Of a DNA stretch of 64,000 bases, positions 24,962-37,648 are shown piece by piece. Source of the DNA: Manihot esculenta (lineage: Eukaryota; Streptophyta; Magnoliopsida; Malpighiales; Euphorbiaceae); NCBI RefSeq assembly GCF_001659605.2, contig NC_035164.2:13194906-13258905 (forward strand), read 5' to 3'. Within the stretch, counting starts at the first letter, position 1. The number at the start of each line of letters is the position of its first letter. The notes beneath the pieces are model-generated. The model was not told the origin of the DNA, did no database searches, and worked only from the letters and a program-made list of their open reading frames with translations. Made by a program: the position numbers and the translations under genes.

Positions 24962-27900
24962 AACATTAACAAAGAAACATTGTCACAAAATAAATGACAA
25001 TGCCTTCCTTACCTCAAATTATTACACTTATACGTTATAAACAAAATTTTTATTTATTAGTAATCATATATTCAAATATTCAATTCAAAAAAAAATTTTA
25101 ATTGTTAAATTCAGTTAGTTTAAAGTCAAGAGCATTAAAAAAGAAATTATTGGGCCCAAAATGAATGACAGTGCCTTACTTACCCCAAAATATTATACTT
25201 ATACATTATAAAACTTGTTATCTATTAGAAATCATTTATTCAAATTCTCAATTAAAATAAAACTTTAATTGTTCACTTTAATTATTTTAAAGTCACGAAT
25301 ATTAAAAAAGAAACGATGGGGCGCAAAATAAACGACAGTGCCTTTCTTATCCCTAAATATTATACTCATTCATTATAAACAAAATTGTTATTCATTAGTA
25401 GTCATTTATTCAAATATTCAATTAAAATAAAATTTTAATTGGTCACTTAAATTAGTTTAAACTCAAAAACATTAAAAAAGAAACGATGGAGTGCAAAATA
25501 ATGGACAGTACCTTTTTTACCCCAAAATATTATACACATATGTTATAAACAAAATTGTTATTTATTAGTAATCATTTATTCAAATATTCAATTAAAATAA
25601 AACTTTAATGGTTCACTTTAATTAAATTAAAGTCAATAACATTAAAAAACAAACAATGGGGCAAAAATAAATGACTGTACCTTCCTTACCCTAAAATATT
25701 ATACTTCTACATTATAAACAAAATTGTTATCTATTAGTAATCATTAATTAAAATATTCAATTAAAACAAAACTTTAATTGTTCACTTTAATTAGTTTAAA
25801 GTCAAGAATATTAAAAAAAGAAACAATGGGCGCAAAACAAACGACAGTGCCTGAACATTAAAAAAGAAATTATGGGCACAAAATAAATAACAGTGCCTTT
25901 CTTACCCCAAAATATTATACTTATACTTTATAAACAAACTTGTTATCTATTAGTAATCATTTATTCAAATGTTTAATTAAAATAAAATTTTAATTGTTTA
26001 CTTTAATTAGATTAAAGTCAAGAATATTAAAAAAGAAATGATAGGCGCAAAATAAATAACAGTGCCTGAATATTAAAAAGAAATAATGGGCACAAAATAT
26101 ACGACAGTGCCTTTCTTATCCCAAAATATCATACTTATAGATTATAAACAAAATATAATAATTATTAGTAATTATTTATTCAAATATTTAATTAAAATAA
26201 AACTTGTTTAATTAGTTTAAAGTTAAGAACATTAAAAAAGAAACCATTGAGCGTAAAATAAACGACGGTGCCTTTCTTACTCCAAAATATTATACTCATA
26301 CATTATATACAAAACTGTTATTCATTAGTAATCATTTATTCAAATATTCAATTAAAATAACACTTTAATGGTTCACTTTAATTAGTTTAAAGTCATGAAC
26401 ATTAAAAAAGAAACAATGGCCCCAAAATAAATGACAGTGCCTTACTTACCCTAAAATATTATACTTATACATTATAAATAAAATTGTTATTTAATAGTAA
26501 TCATTTATTCAAATGTTCAATTAAAATAAAACTTTAATCGTTCACTTTAATAGGTTTAAAGTCAAGAACATTAAGAAAGAAATAATGTGGCGCAAAATAA
26601 TCGCCAGTGTCTTTCTTACCCCTAAATTTTATAGTCATACATTATAAAGAAAATTGTTATTCATTTGTAATCATTTATTCAAATATTCAATTAAAATAAA
26701 ACTTTATTTGTTCATTTTATTTAGTTTAAAGTAAAAAACATTAAAAAAGAAATAATGTAGCGCAAAATAAACGACAATGTCTTTCTTACTCAAAATATTA
26801 TACTTGTACATTATAAACAAACTTGTTATATATTAGTAATTATTTATTCAAATGTTCAATTAAAAGAAAACTTTAATTGTTCACTTTAATTAGTTTAAAG
26901 TCAGGAACATTGAAAAAGAAACGATAGGACCCAAAATAAACAGTAGTGCTTAAACATTAACAAAGGAATGATTGACGCAAAATAAATAATAGTGCATTTC
27001 TGACCCTAAAATATTATACTTATATATTATAAACAAACTTGTTATCTATGAGTAATCATTTATTTAAATGTTTAATTAAAATAAAATTTTAATTGTTTAC
27101 TTTAATTAGATTAAAGTCAAGAATATTAAAAAGAAATGATAGGCGCAAAAAAAATAACAGTGCCTGAACAATAAAAAAGAAATAATGGGCACAAAATATA
27201 CGACGGTGCCTTTCTTATCCCAAAATATCATACTTATAGATTATAAACAAAATATAATAATTATTAGTTATTATTTATTCAAATATTTAATTAAAATAAA
27301 ACTTGTTTAATTAGTTTAAAGTTAAGAACATTAAAAAAGAAATAATTGAGCGTAAAATAAACGACAATGCTTTTCTTACCCCAAAATATTATACTCATAC
27401 ATTATAAACAAACTTGTTATCTCTTAGTAATCATTTATTCAAATGTTTAAAATTAAAATAAAATTTTAATTGTTTGCTTTAATTAGATTAAAGTCAAGAA
27501 TATTAAAAAAGAAATGATGGGCGCAAAATAAATAACAGTCCTGAACATTAAAAAAAGAAATAATGGGCACAAAATATACGACGGTGCCTTTCTTATCCCA
27601 AAATATTATACTTATATATTATAAACTAAATATAATAATTATTAGTAATTATTTATTCAAATATTTAATTAAAATAAAACTTGTTTAATTAGTTTAAAGT
27701 TAAGAACATTAAAAAAGAAACGATTGAGCGTAAAATAAACGACAATGCCTTTCTTACCCCAAAATATTATACTTATATATTATAAACTAAATGTAATAAT
27801 TATTAGTAATTATTTATTCAAATATTCAATTAAAATAAAATTTTAATTGTTCACTTTAATTAGTTTAAAGTCAATAACATTAAAAAAGAAATAATATGGC

Positions 27901-30900
27901 GGAAAATAAATGACAGTGCCTTTCTTACCCCAAAATATTATACTCATATACTATAAACAAAATTGTTATTTATTAGTAATCATTTATTCAAATATTCAGT
28001 AAAAATAAAACTTTAATTCTTCACTTGAGTTAGTTTTAAGTCAAGAACATTAACAAAGAAACATTGGCACAAAATAAATGACAGTGCCTTCCTTACCTCA
28101 AATTATTACACTTATACGTTATAAACAAAATTGTTATTTATTAGTAATCATATATTCAAATATTCAATTGAAATAAAATTTTAATTGTTAACTTCAGTTA
28201 GTTTAAAGTCAAGAGCATTAAAAAAGAAACTATTGGGCCCAAAATGAATAACAGTGCCTTACTTACCCCAAAATATTATACTTATACATTATAAAACTTG
28301 TTATCTATTAGAAATCATTTATTCAAATTCTCAATTAAAATAAAACTTTAATTGTTCACTTTAATTATTTTAAAGTCACGAATATTAAAAAAGAAACGAT
28401 GGGGCGCAAAATAAACGACAGTGCCTTTCTTATCCCTAAATATTATACTCATTCATTATAAACAAAATTGTTATTCATTAGTAGTCATTTATTCAAATAT
28501 TCAATTAAAATAAAATTTTAATTGGTCACTTAAATTAGTTTAAACTCAAAAACATTAAAAAAGAAACGATGGAGTGCAAAATAATGGACAGTACCTTTTT
28601 TACCCCAAAATATTATACACATATGTTATAAACAAAATTGTTATTTATTAGTAATCATTTATTCAAATATTCAATTAAAATAAAACTTTAATGGTTCACT
28701 TTAATTAAATTAAAGTCGATAACATTAAAAAACAAACAATGGGGCAAAAATAAATGACCGTACCTTCCTTACCCTAAAATATTATACTTCTACATTATAA
28801 ACAAAATTGTTATCTATTAGTAATCATTAATTAAAATATTCAATTAAAACAAAACTTTAATTGTTCACTTTAATTAGTTTAAAGTCAAGAATATTAAAAA
28901 AAGAAACAATGGGCGCAAAACAAACGACAGTGCCTGAACATTAAAAAAGAAATTATGGGCACAAAATAAATAACAGTGCCTTTCTTACCCCAAAATATTA
29001 TACTTATACTTTATAAACAAACTTGTTATCTATTAGTAATCATTTATTCAAATGTTTAATTAAAATAAAATTTTAATTGTTTACTTTAATTAGATTAAAG
29101 TCAAGAATATTAAAAAAGAAATGATAGGCGCAAAATAAATAACAGTGCCTGAATATTAAAAAGAAATAATGGGCACAAAATATACGACGGTGCCTTTCTT
29201 ATCCCAAAATATCATACTTATAGATTATAAACAAAATATAATAATTATTAGTAATTATTTATTCAAATATTTAATTAAAATAAAACTTGTTTAATTAGTT
29301 TAAAGTTAAGAACATTAAAAAAGAAACCATTGAGCGTAAAATAAACGACGGTGCGTTTCTTACTCCAAAATATTATACTCATACATTATATACAAAACTG
29401 TTATTCATTAGTAATCATTTATTCAAATATTCAATTAAAATAACACTTTAATGGTTCACTTTAATTAGTTTAAAGTCATGAACATTAAAAAAGAAACAAT
29501 GGCCCCAAAATAAATGACAGTGCCTTACTTACCCTAAAATATTATACTTATACATTATAAATAAAATTGTTATTTAATAGTAATCATTTATTCAAATGCT
29601 CAATTAAAATAAAACTTTAATCGTTCACTTTAATAGGTTTAAAGTCAAGAACATTAAGAAAGAAATAATGTGGCGCAAAATAATCGCCAGTGTCTTTCTT
29701 ACCCCTAAATTTTATAGTCATACATTATAAAGAAAATTGTTATTCATTTGTAATCATTTATTCAAATATTCAATTAAAATAAAACTTTATTTGTTCATTT
29801 TATTTAGTTTAAAGTCAAAAACATTAAAAAAGAAATAATGTAGCGCAAAATAAACGACAATGTCTTTCTTACTCAAAATATTATACTTGTACATTATAAA
29901 CAAACTTGTTATATATTAGTAATTATTTATTCAAATGTTCAATTAAAAGAAAACTTTAATTGTTCACTTTAATTAGTTTAAAGTCAGGAACATTGAAAAA
30001 GAAACGATAGGACCCAAAATAAACAGTAGTGCTTAAACATTAACAAAGGAATGATTGACGCAAAATAAATGATAGTGCATTTCTGACCCTAAAATATTAT
30101 ACTTATATATTATAAACAAACTTGTTATCTATGAGTAATCATTTATTTAAATGTTTAATTAAAATAAAATTTTAATTGTTTACTTTAATTAGATTAAAGT
30201 CAAGAATATTAAAAAGAAATGATAGGCGCAAAAAAAATAACAGTGCCTGAACAATAAAAAAGAAATAATGGGCACAAAATATACGACGGTGCCTTTCTTA
30301 TCCCAAAATATCATACTTATAGATTATAAACAAAATTTAATAATTATTAGTTATTATTTATTCAAATATTTAATTAAAATAAAACTTGTTTAATTAGTTT
30401 AAAGTTAAGAACATTAAAAAAGAAATAATTGAGTGTAAAATAAATGACAATGCTTTTCTTACCCCAAAATATTATACTCATACATTATAAACAAACTTGT
30501 TATCTCTTAGTAATCATTTATTCAAATGTTTAAAATTAAAATAAAATTTTAATTGTTTGCTTTAATTAGATTAAAGTCAAGAATATTAAAAAAGAAATGA
30601 TGGGCGCAAAATAAATAACAGTCCTGAACATTAAAAAAAGAAATAATGGGCACAAAATATACGACGGTGCCTTTCTTATCCCAAAATATTATACTTATAT
30701 ATTATAAACAAAATATAATAATTATTAGTAATTATTTATTCAAATATTTAATTAAAATAAAACTTGTTTAATTAGTTTAAAGTTAAGAACATTAAAAAAG
30801 AAACGATTGAGCGTAAAATAAACGACAATGCCTTTCTTACCCCAAAATATTATACTTATATATTATAAACTAAATATAATAATTATTAGTAATTATTTAT

Positions 30901-33003
30901 TCAAATATTCAATTAAAATAAAATTTTAATTGTTCACTTTAATTAGTTTAAAGTCAATAACATTAAAAAAGAAATAATATGGCGGAAAATAAATGACAAA
31001 GCCTTTCTTTCCCCAAAATATTATACTCATATACTATAAACAAAATTGTTATTTATTAGTAATCATTTATTCAAATATTCAGTAAAAATAAAACTTTAAT
31101 TCTTCACTTGAGTTAGTTTTAAGTCAAGAACATTAACAAAGAAACATTGGCACAAAATAAATGACAGTGCCTTCCTTACCTCAAATTATTACACTTATAC
31201 GTTATAAACAAAATTGTTATTTATTAGTAATCATATATTCAAATATTCAATTGAAATAAAATTTTAATTGTTAACTTCAGTTAGTTTAAAGTCAAGAGCA
31301 TTAAAAAAGAAACTATTGGGCCCAAAATGAATAACAGTGCCTTACTTACCCCAAAATATTATACTTATACATTATAAAACTTGTTATCTATTAGAAATCA
31401 TTTATTCAAATTCTCAATTAAAATAAAACTTTAATTGTTCACTTTAATTATTTTAAAGTCACGAATATTAAAAAAGAAACGATGGGGTGCAAAATAAACG
31501 ACAGTGCCTTTCTTATGCCTAAATATTATACTCATTCATTATAAACAAAATTGTTATTCATTAGTAGTCATTTATTCAAATATTCAATTAAAATAAAATT
31601 TTAATTGGTCACTTAAATTAGTTTAAACTCAAAAACATTAAAAAAGAAACAATGGAGTGCAAAATAATGGACAGTACCTTTTTTACCCCAAAATATTATA
31701 CACATATGTTATAAACAAAATTGTTATTTATTAGTAATCATTCATTCAAATATTAAATTAAAATAAAACTTTAATGGTTCACTTTAATTAAATTAGAGTC
31801 AATAACATTAAAAAAGAAACAATGGGGCAAAAATAAATGATCGTGCCTTCCTTACCTAAAATATTATACTTCTACATTATAAACAAAATTGTTATCTATT
31901 AGCAATCATTAATTAAAATATTCAATTAAAATAAAACTTTAATTGTTCACTCTAATTAGTTTAAAGTCAAGAATATTAAAAAAAGAAACAATGGGCGCAA
32001 AATAAACGACAGTGCCTGAACATTAAAAAAAAAATTATGGGCGCAAAATAAATATTAGTGCCTTTCTTACCACAAAATATTATACTTATACTTTATAAAC
32101 AAACTTGTTATCTATTAGTAATCATTTATTCAAATGTTTAATTAAAATAAAATTTTAATTGTTTACTTTAATTAGATTAAAGTCAAGAATATTAAAAAAG
32201 AAATGATAGGCGCAAAATAAATAACAGTGTCTAAACATTAAAAAGAAATAATGGGCACAAAATATACGACGGTGCCTTTCTTATCCCAAAATATCATACT
32301 TATAGATTATAAACAAAATATAATAATTATTAGTAATGATTTATTCAAATATTTAATTAAAATAAAACTTGTTTAATTAGTTTAAAGTTAAGAACATTAA
32401 AAAAGAAACGATTGAGCGTAAAATAAACGACAGTGCCTTTCTTATCCCAAAATATTATACTCATACATTATATACAAAATTGTTATTCATTATTAATCAT
32501 TTATTCAAATATTCAATTAAAATAAAATTTTAATAGTTCACTTTAATTAGTTTAAAGTCAAGAACATTAAAAAAGAAACAATGGGCCCAAAATAAATGAC
32601 AGTGCCTTACTTACACTAAAATATTATACTTATACATTATAAATAAAATTGTTATTTATTAGTAATCATTTATTCAAATGTTCAATTAAAATAAAACTTT
32701 AATCGTTCACTTTAATAGGTTTAAAGTCAAGAACATTAAAAAAGAAATAATGTGGCGCAAAATAATCGACAGCGCCTTTCTTACCCCTAAATTTTATAGT
32801 CATACATTATAAAGAAAATTGTTATTCATTTGTAATCATTTATTCAAATATTCAATTAAAATAAAACTTTAATTGTTCATTTTATTTAGTTTAAAGTCAA
32901 GAACATTAAAAAAGAAATAATGTAGCGTAAAATAAACGACAGTGTCTTTCTTACTCAAAATATTATACTTATACATTATAAACTAACTTGTTATATATTA
33001 GAA
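24962..33003. repeat. Satellite higher-order repeat, 3083 bp period
   Basis: Two full copies (about 24962-28045 and 28046-31128) and a partial third (31129 to about 33003). The marker AAACAATGGGGCAAAAATAA occurs at 25651, 28734 and 31817, exactly 3083 bp apart each time. A second marker, ATAATATGGCGGAAAATAAA, is at 27891 and 30974, again 3083. Copies 1 and 2 differ by only scattered substitutions; copy 3 is more diverged. Near 33003 copy 3 switches to a different phase of the unit (the TTAGAAATCATTTATTC monomer), a recombination junction. Confidence 0.88.
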
Positions 33004-33899
33004 ATCATTTATTCAAATTCTCAATTAAAATAAAACTTTAATTGTTCACTTTAATTATTTTAAAGTCACGAATATTAAAAATGAAACGATGGGCGCAAAA
33101 TAAACGACAGTGCCTTTCTTATCCCTAAATATTATACTCATTCATTATAAACAAAATTGTTATTCATTAGTAGTCATTTATTTAAATATTCAATTAAAAT
33201 AAAATTTTAATTGGTCACTTAAATTAGTTTAAACTCAAAAACATTAAAAAAGAAACAATGGAGTGCAAAATAATGGACAGTACCTTTTTTACCCCAAAAT
33301 ATTACACACATACGTTATAAATAAAATTGTTATTTATTAGTAATCATTTATTCAAATATTCAATTTAAATAAAACTTTAATGGTTCACTTTAATTAGTTT
33401 AAAGTCAAGAACATTAAAAAAGAAACAATGGGGTCAAAATAAATGACAGTGCCTTGCTTACCCTAAAATATTATACTTATACATTATAAATAAAATTGTT
33501 ATCTATTACTAATCATTTATTCAAATATTCAATTAAAATAAAACTTTAATTGTTTACTTTAATTAGTTTAAAGTCAAGAATATTAAAAAAAGAAACAATG
33601 GGGTGCAAAATAAATGACAATGCATTTCTTGATCCAAAATATTATACCCATACATTATAAATAAAATATCATAACTATTAGTAATTATTTATTCCAATAT
33701 TCAATTAAAATAAAACTTTAATTGTTTACTTTAATTAGTTTAAAGTCAATAACATTAAAAAAGAAATGATGGTGCGCAAAATAAACGACAGTGCCTATCT
33801 CACCCAAAATATTATACTCGTACATTATAAACAAAATTGTTATTCATTAGCAATCATTTATTCAAATATTCAATAAAAATAAAACTTTAATTGTTCACT

Positions 33900-35900
33900 T
33901 GAGTTAGTTTTAAGTCAAGAACATTAACAAAGAAACATTGGCACAAAATAAATATCAGTGTCTTCCTTACCTCAAAATATTACACTTATACGTTATAAAC
34001 AAAATTGTTATTTATTAGTAATCATATATTCAAATATTCAATTGAAATAAAATTTTAATTGTTAACTTTAGTTAGTTTAAAGTCACGAGCATTAAAAAAG
34101 AAACTATTGGGCCCAGAATTAATGACAGTGCCTTGCTTACCCCAAAATATTATACTTATATATTATAAAACTTGTTATTTATTATAAATCATCTAGTCAA
34201 ATTTTCAATTAAAATAAAATTTTAATTGTTCGCTTTAATTAGTTTAAAGTCATGAATATTAAAAAAGAAACGATAGGGCACAAAATAAACGACGGTGTCT
34301 TTCTTATCCCTAAATATTATACTCATTCATTATAAGCAAAATTGTTATTCATTAGTAGTCATTTATTCAAATATTCAATTAAAATAAAACTTTAATTGGT
34401 CACTTAAATTAGTTTAAACTCAAGAACATTAAAAAAAGAAACGATGGAGTGCAAAATAATGGACCGTACCTTTTTTACCCCAAAAAATTATACACATATG
34501 TTATAAACAAAATTGTTATTTATTAGTAATCATTTATAAAAATTTTCAATTAAAATAAAACTTTAATGGTTCACTTTAATTAGATTAAAGTCAATAACAT
34601 TAAAAAAGAAACAATGGGGGAAAAAATAAATAACCGTGCATTCCTTACCCTAAAATATTATACTTCTACATTATAAACTAAATTGTTATCTATTAGTAAT
34701 CATTTATTAAAATATTCAATTAAAATAAAAATTTAATTGTTCAGTTTAATTAGTTTAAAGTCAAGAATATTAAAAAAAAAATAATGGGCGCAAAATAAAC
34801 GACAGTGCCTGAACATTAAAAAAGAAATGATGGGCGCAAAATAAAAAACAGTGCCTTTCTTACTCCAAAATATTATACTTATACTTTATAAACAAACTTG
34901 TTATCTATTAGTAATCATTTATTCAAATGTTTAATTAAAATAAAATTTTAATTGTTTACTTTAATTAGATTAAAGTCAAGAATATTAAAAAAGAAATGAT
35001 GGGCGCAAAATAAACAACAGTGCCTGAACATTAAAAAAGAAATAAGACGGTGCCTTTCTTACCCCAAAATATTATACTTATTGATTATAAACAAAATATA
35101 ATAATTATTAGTAATAATTTATTCAAATATTTAATTAAAATAAAACTTATTTAATTATTTTAAAGTTAAGAACATTAAAAAAGAAATGATTGAGCGTAAA
35201 ATAAACGACAGTGCCTCTCTTACCCCAAAATATTATACTCATACATTATATACAAAATTGTTATTAATTAGTAATCATTTATTCAAATATTCAATTAAAA
35301 TAAAACTTTAATGGTTCACTTTAATTAGTTTAAAGTCAAGAACATTGAAAAAGAAACAATGGGGCCAAAATAAATGACAGTACATTGCTTACCCTAAAAT
35401 ATTATACTTATACATTATAAATAAAATTGTTATCTATTACTAATCGTTTATTCAAATATTCAATTAAAATAAAACTTTAATTGTTCACTTTAATTAGTTT
35501 AAAGTCAAGAATATCAAAAAAAGAAACAATGGGGCGCAAAATAAATGACAGTGCCTTTCTTAACCCAAAATATTATACCCATACATTATAAACAAAATAT
35601 AATAATTATTAGTAATTATTAATTTAAATATTCAATTAAAATAAAACTTTAATTGTTCACTTTAATTAGTTTAAAGTCAATAACATTAAAAAAGAAATGA
35701 TGGTGCGCAAAATAAACGACAGTGCCTTTCTCACCCAAAATATTATACTCGTACATTATAAACAAAATTGTTATTCATTAGCAATCATTTATTCAAATAT
35801 TCAATAAAAATAAAACTTTAATTGTTCACTTGAGTTAGTTTTAAGTCAAGAACATTAACAAAGAAACATTGGCACAAAATAAATGACAGTGTTTTCCTTA
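33900..35900. repeat. Satellite higher-order repeat, about 1.93 kb, before the CACTA
   Basis: The variant AACATTAACAAAGAAACATT with GGCAC recurs at 33936 and 35867, 1931 bp apart. The same marker is 1947 bp apart (59851 and 61798) in the right block, so this unit spans the CACTA insertion. Confidence 0.75.
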
Positions 35901-36589
35901 CCTCAAAATATTACACTTATTTATTATAAACAAAATTGTTATTTATTAGTAATCATATATTCAAATGATCAATTAAAATAAAATTTTAATTGTTAACTTT
36001 AGTTAGTTTAAAGGCAAGAGCATTAAAAAAGAAACTATTGGGCCCAAAATGAATGAGAGTACCTTGCTTACCCCAAAATATTATACTTATACATTATAAA
36101 ACTTGTTATCTATTATAAATCATTTATTCAAATTTTCAATTGAAATAAAACTTTAATTGTTCACTTTAATTAGTTTAAAGTCACGAATATTAAAAATGAA
36201 ACGATGGGGCACTAAATAAATGACAGTGCCTTTCTTATCCCTAAATATTATACTCATTCATTATAAGCAAAATTGTTATTCATTAGTAGTCATTTATTAA
36301 AATATTCAATTAAAATAAAACTTTAATTGGTCACTTAAATTAGTTTAAACTCAAGAACATTAAAAAAGAAATGATGGAGTGCAAAATAATGGACAGTACC
36401 TTTTTTACCCCAAAATATTATACACATATGTTATAAACAAAATTGTTATTTATTAGTAATCATTTATTCAAATATTCAATTAAAATAAAACTTTAATGGT
36501 TCACTTTAATTAGATTAAAGTCAATAACATTAAAAAAGAAACAATAGAGGCAAAAATAAATAACCGTGCCTCCTTACCCTAAAATATTA

Positions 36590-36985
36590 CACTACAAAAA
36601 AACTGTGAAATTGCGACCAAAATTAGCGACCAAATTTTTTGGTTGCTATATAGCAACCAATCAGCGACCATTCTGCTATTAAATGAATGAAATAATATTT
36701 TTATGTAACAAAAAGTTTAACAACCAATTTTTGGTCATTAATTGGTCGCTATTTAGCGACCAAATATAAAATGGTCGCTAAATTTAGCGGGAATTAATGG
36801 CGCGAGATATTTGCGACCATATTTGCGACGAAATTGCGACAACTTTTTGGGAGGGAATATTTTGCGACCATATTTAGCGACTAAACTAATTAGTCGCTAA
36901 ATAGAGACCACTCAGCTACCATTTTATCTTTAAAATTTTAATTTAATTTTTAATTAAATTTTGTTTTATTTAAAATTTTAAATTA
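36590..36985 (+). repeat. Left terminal and subterminal region of the CACTA
   Basis: Terminus CACTACAAAAAAAC followed by about fifteen TTTGGTCGC / GCGACCAAA motifs in both orientations, then a transition to A/T-only sequence. It closely matches 6205-6569 in reverse complement. In En/Spm such motif clusters are TNPA binding sites. Confidence 0.9.
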
Positions 36986-37035
36986 AGTGATTTCAATTCG
37001 GTATACAAAACGATGTCGTTTTGACAATTTAAGGG
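36986..37035. other. CAAAACGATGTCGTTTTG palindrome next to the CACTA end
   Basis: A palindrome-like CAAAACGATGTCGTTTTG at about 37006-37023 precedes the telomere-like tract. It is a short inverted repeat of unknown role. Confidence 0.45.
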
Positions 37036-37375
37036 ATACTCTAACCTAATTCCTAATCCTAATCTCTCATCCCTAATACCTAATTAATCCCTAATCCCTA
37101 ATAAAATTAACCCTAATTCCTAATCCCTAATCTGTAATCTCTAACCCTAATTCCTAATTAATCCCTAATTCATAACAAAATTAACCCTAATCCCTAGTCC
37201 CTAATCCCTAATCCCTAATTCCTAATCCCTAACCCTAATCCCTAATTTTAATCCCTAATCCCTAATTCCTAATCCTTAATCCCTAATCCCTAAAAAAACT
37301 AACCCTAATCCCTAATTCCTAATTCCTAATCCCTAATCCCTAATTAGCTATACTAACAAAACTAACCCTAATCCC
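37036..37375. repeat. Telomere-like CCCTAAT heptamer tract
   Basis: About 340 bp made mainly of CCCTAAT and close variants (TCCTAAT, CCCTAAC, CCCTAATTAAT), repeating every 7 bp in many places. The plant telomere strand is CCCTAAA, so the unit differs at one base. It lies about 450 bp inside a transposon and is not a chromosome end. Confidence 0.8.
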
Positions 37376-37648
37376 TCATTTATTTTTCCATTTTGCTAAA
37401 GTCACACTTCCCTCTCTCCGTCGGCACCTCTCTCCCCCGATTCCCTTCCCATAATTCCCAATCAACGCCTCTCTCCCCCACTTCACTGAAGAGTGCCGGC
37501 AGCCCAGTCAGCACCGGCGACATCTCCTATACAGATCTGTGAAACTTGTCTTTGCTTTTTCATAGCTGAACTAAGTGAGCAGTTAGATTCTCTTGCAACC
37601 TTAAAAAACATTGCTTGCTTCTTTTCTGTGACTGGTACTTTTGATCAA
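37376..37648 (+). promoter_or_regulatory. Candidate leader exon of the CACTA tnp2 transcript
   Basis: A CT-rich, GC-richer stretch (CTTCCCTCTCTCCGTCGGCA and similar) in AT-rich surroundings, followed by a splice-donor-like CAAGTACGTG at about 37646-37655. A small frame from 37493 (MPAAQSAPATSP) is not supported by homology. The start of the transcript is inferred from composition only. Confidence 0.4.

Larger units (their letters stand above)
12004..36589. repeat. AT-rich satellite array, ~170 bp monomer (left block)
   Basis: More than 24 kb of head-to-tail copies of a monomer of about 170 bp. Two successive copies of the GTTTAAAGTC...AACATT box at 12637 and 12807 are exactly 170 bp apart. 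Constant parts are TTAGTTTAAAGTCAAGAACA, a GC-containing box GGGGCGCAAAATAAACGACA with GTGCC, TTACCCCAAAATATTATAC, and TAGTAATCATTTATTCAAAT. Many monomers are lengthened to about 215 bp by a partial duplication of the GC-containing box. No reading frame of any length survives. The array begins at the end of the Ty3 LTR, is split by the CACTA at 36590 and resumes at 58466. The monomer size is typical of plant centromeric or pericentromeric satellites. Confidence 0.95.

Noticed and set aside
12004..36589. CRISPR-like regular repeats
   Set aside because: Repeats and the sequence between them are all the same satellite monomer; there are no unique spacers, and the organism is a plant.
37036..37375. 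Chromosome end or telomere
   Set aside because: The unit is CCCTAAT, not CCCTAAA, it is degenerate, and transposon sequence continues on both sides.
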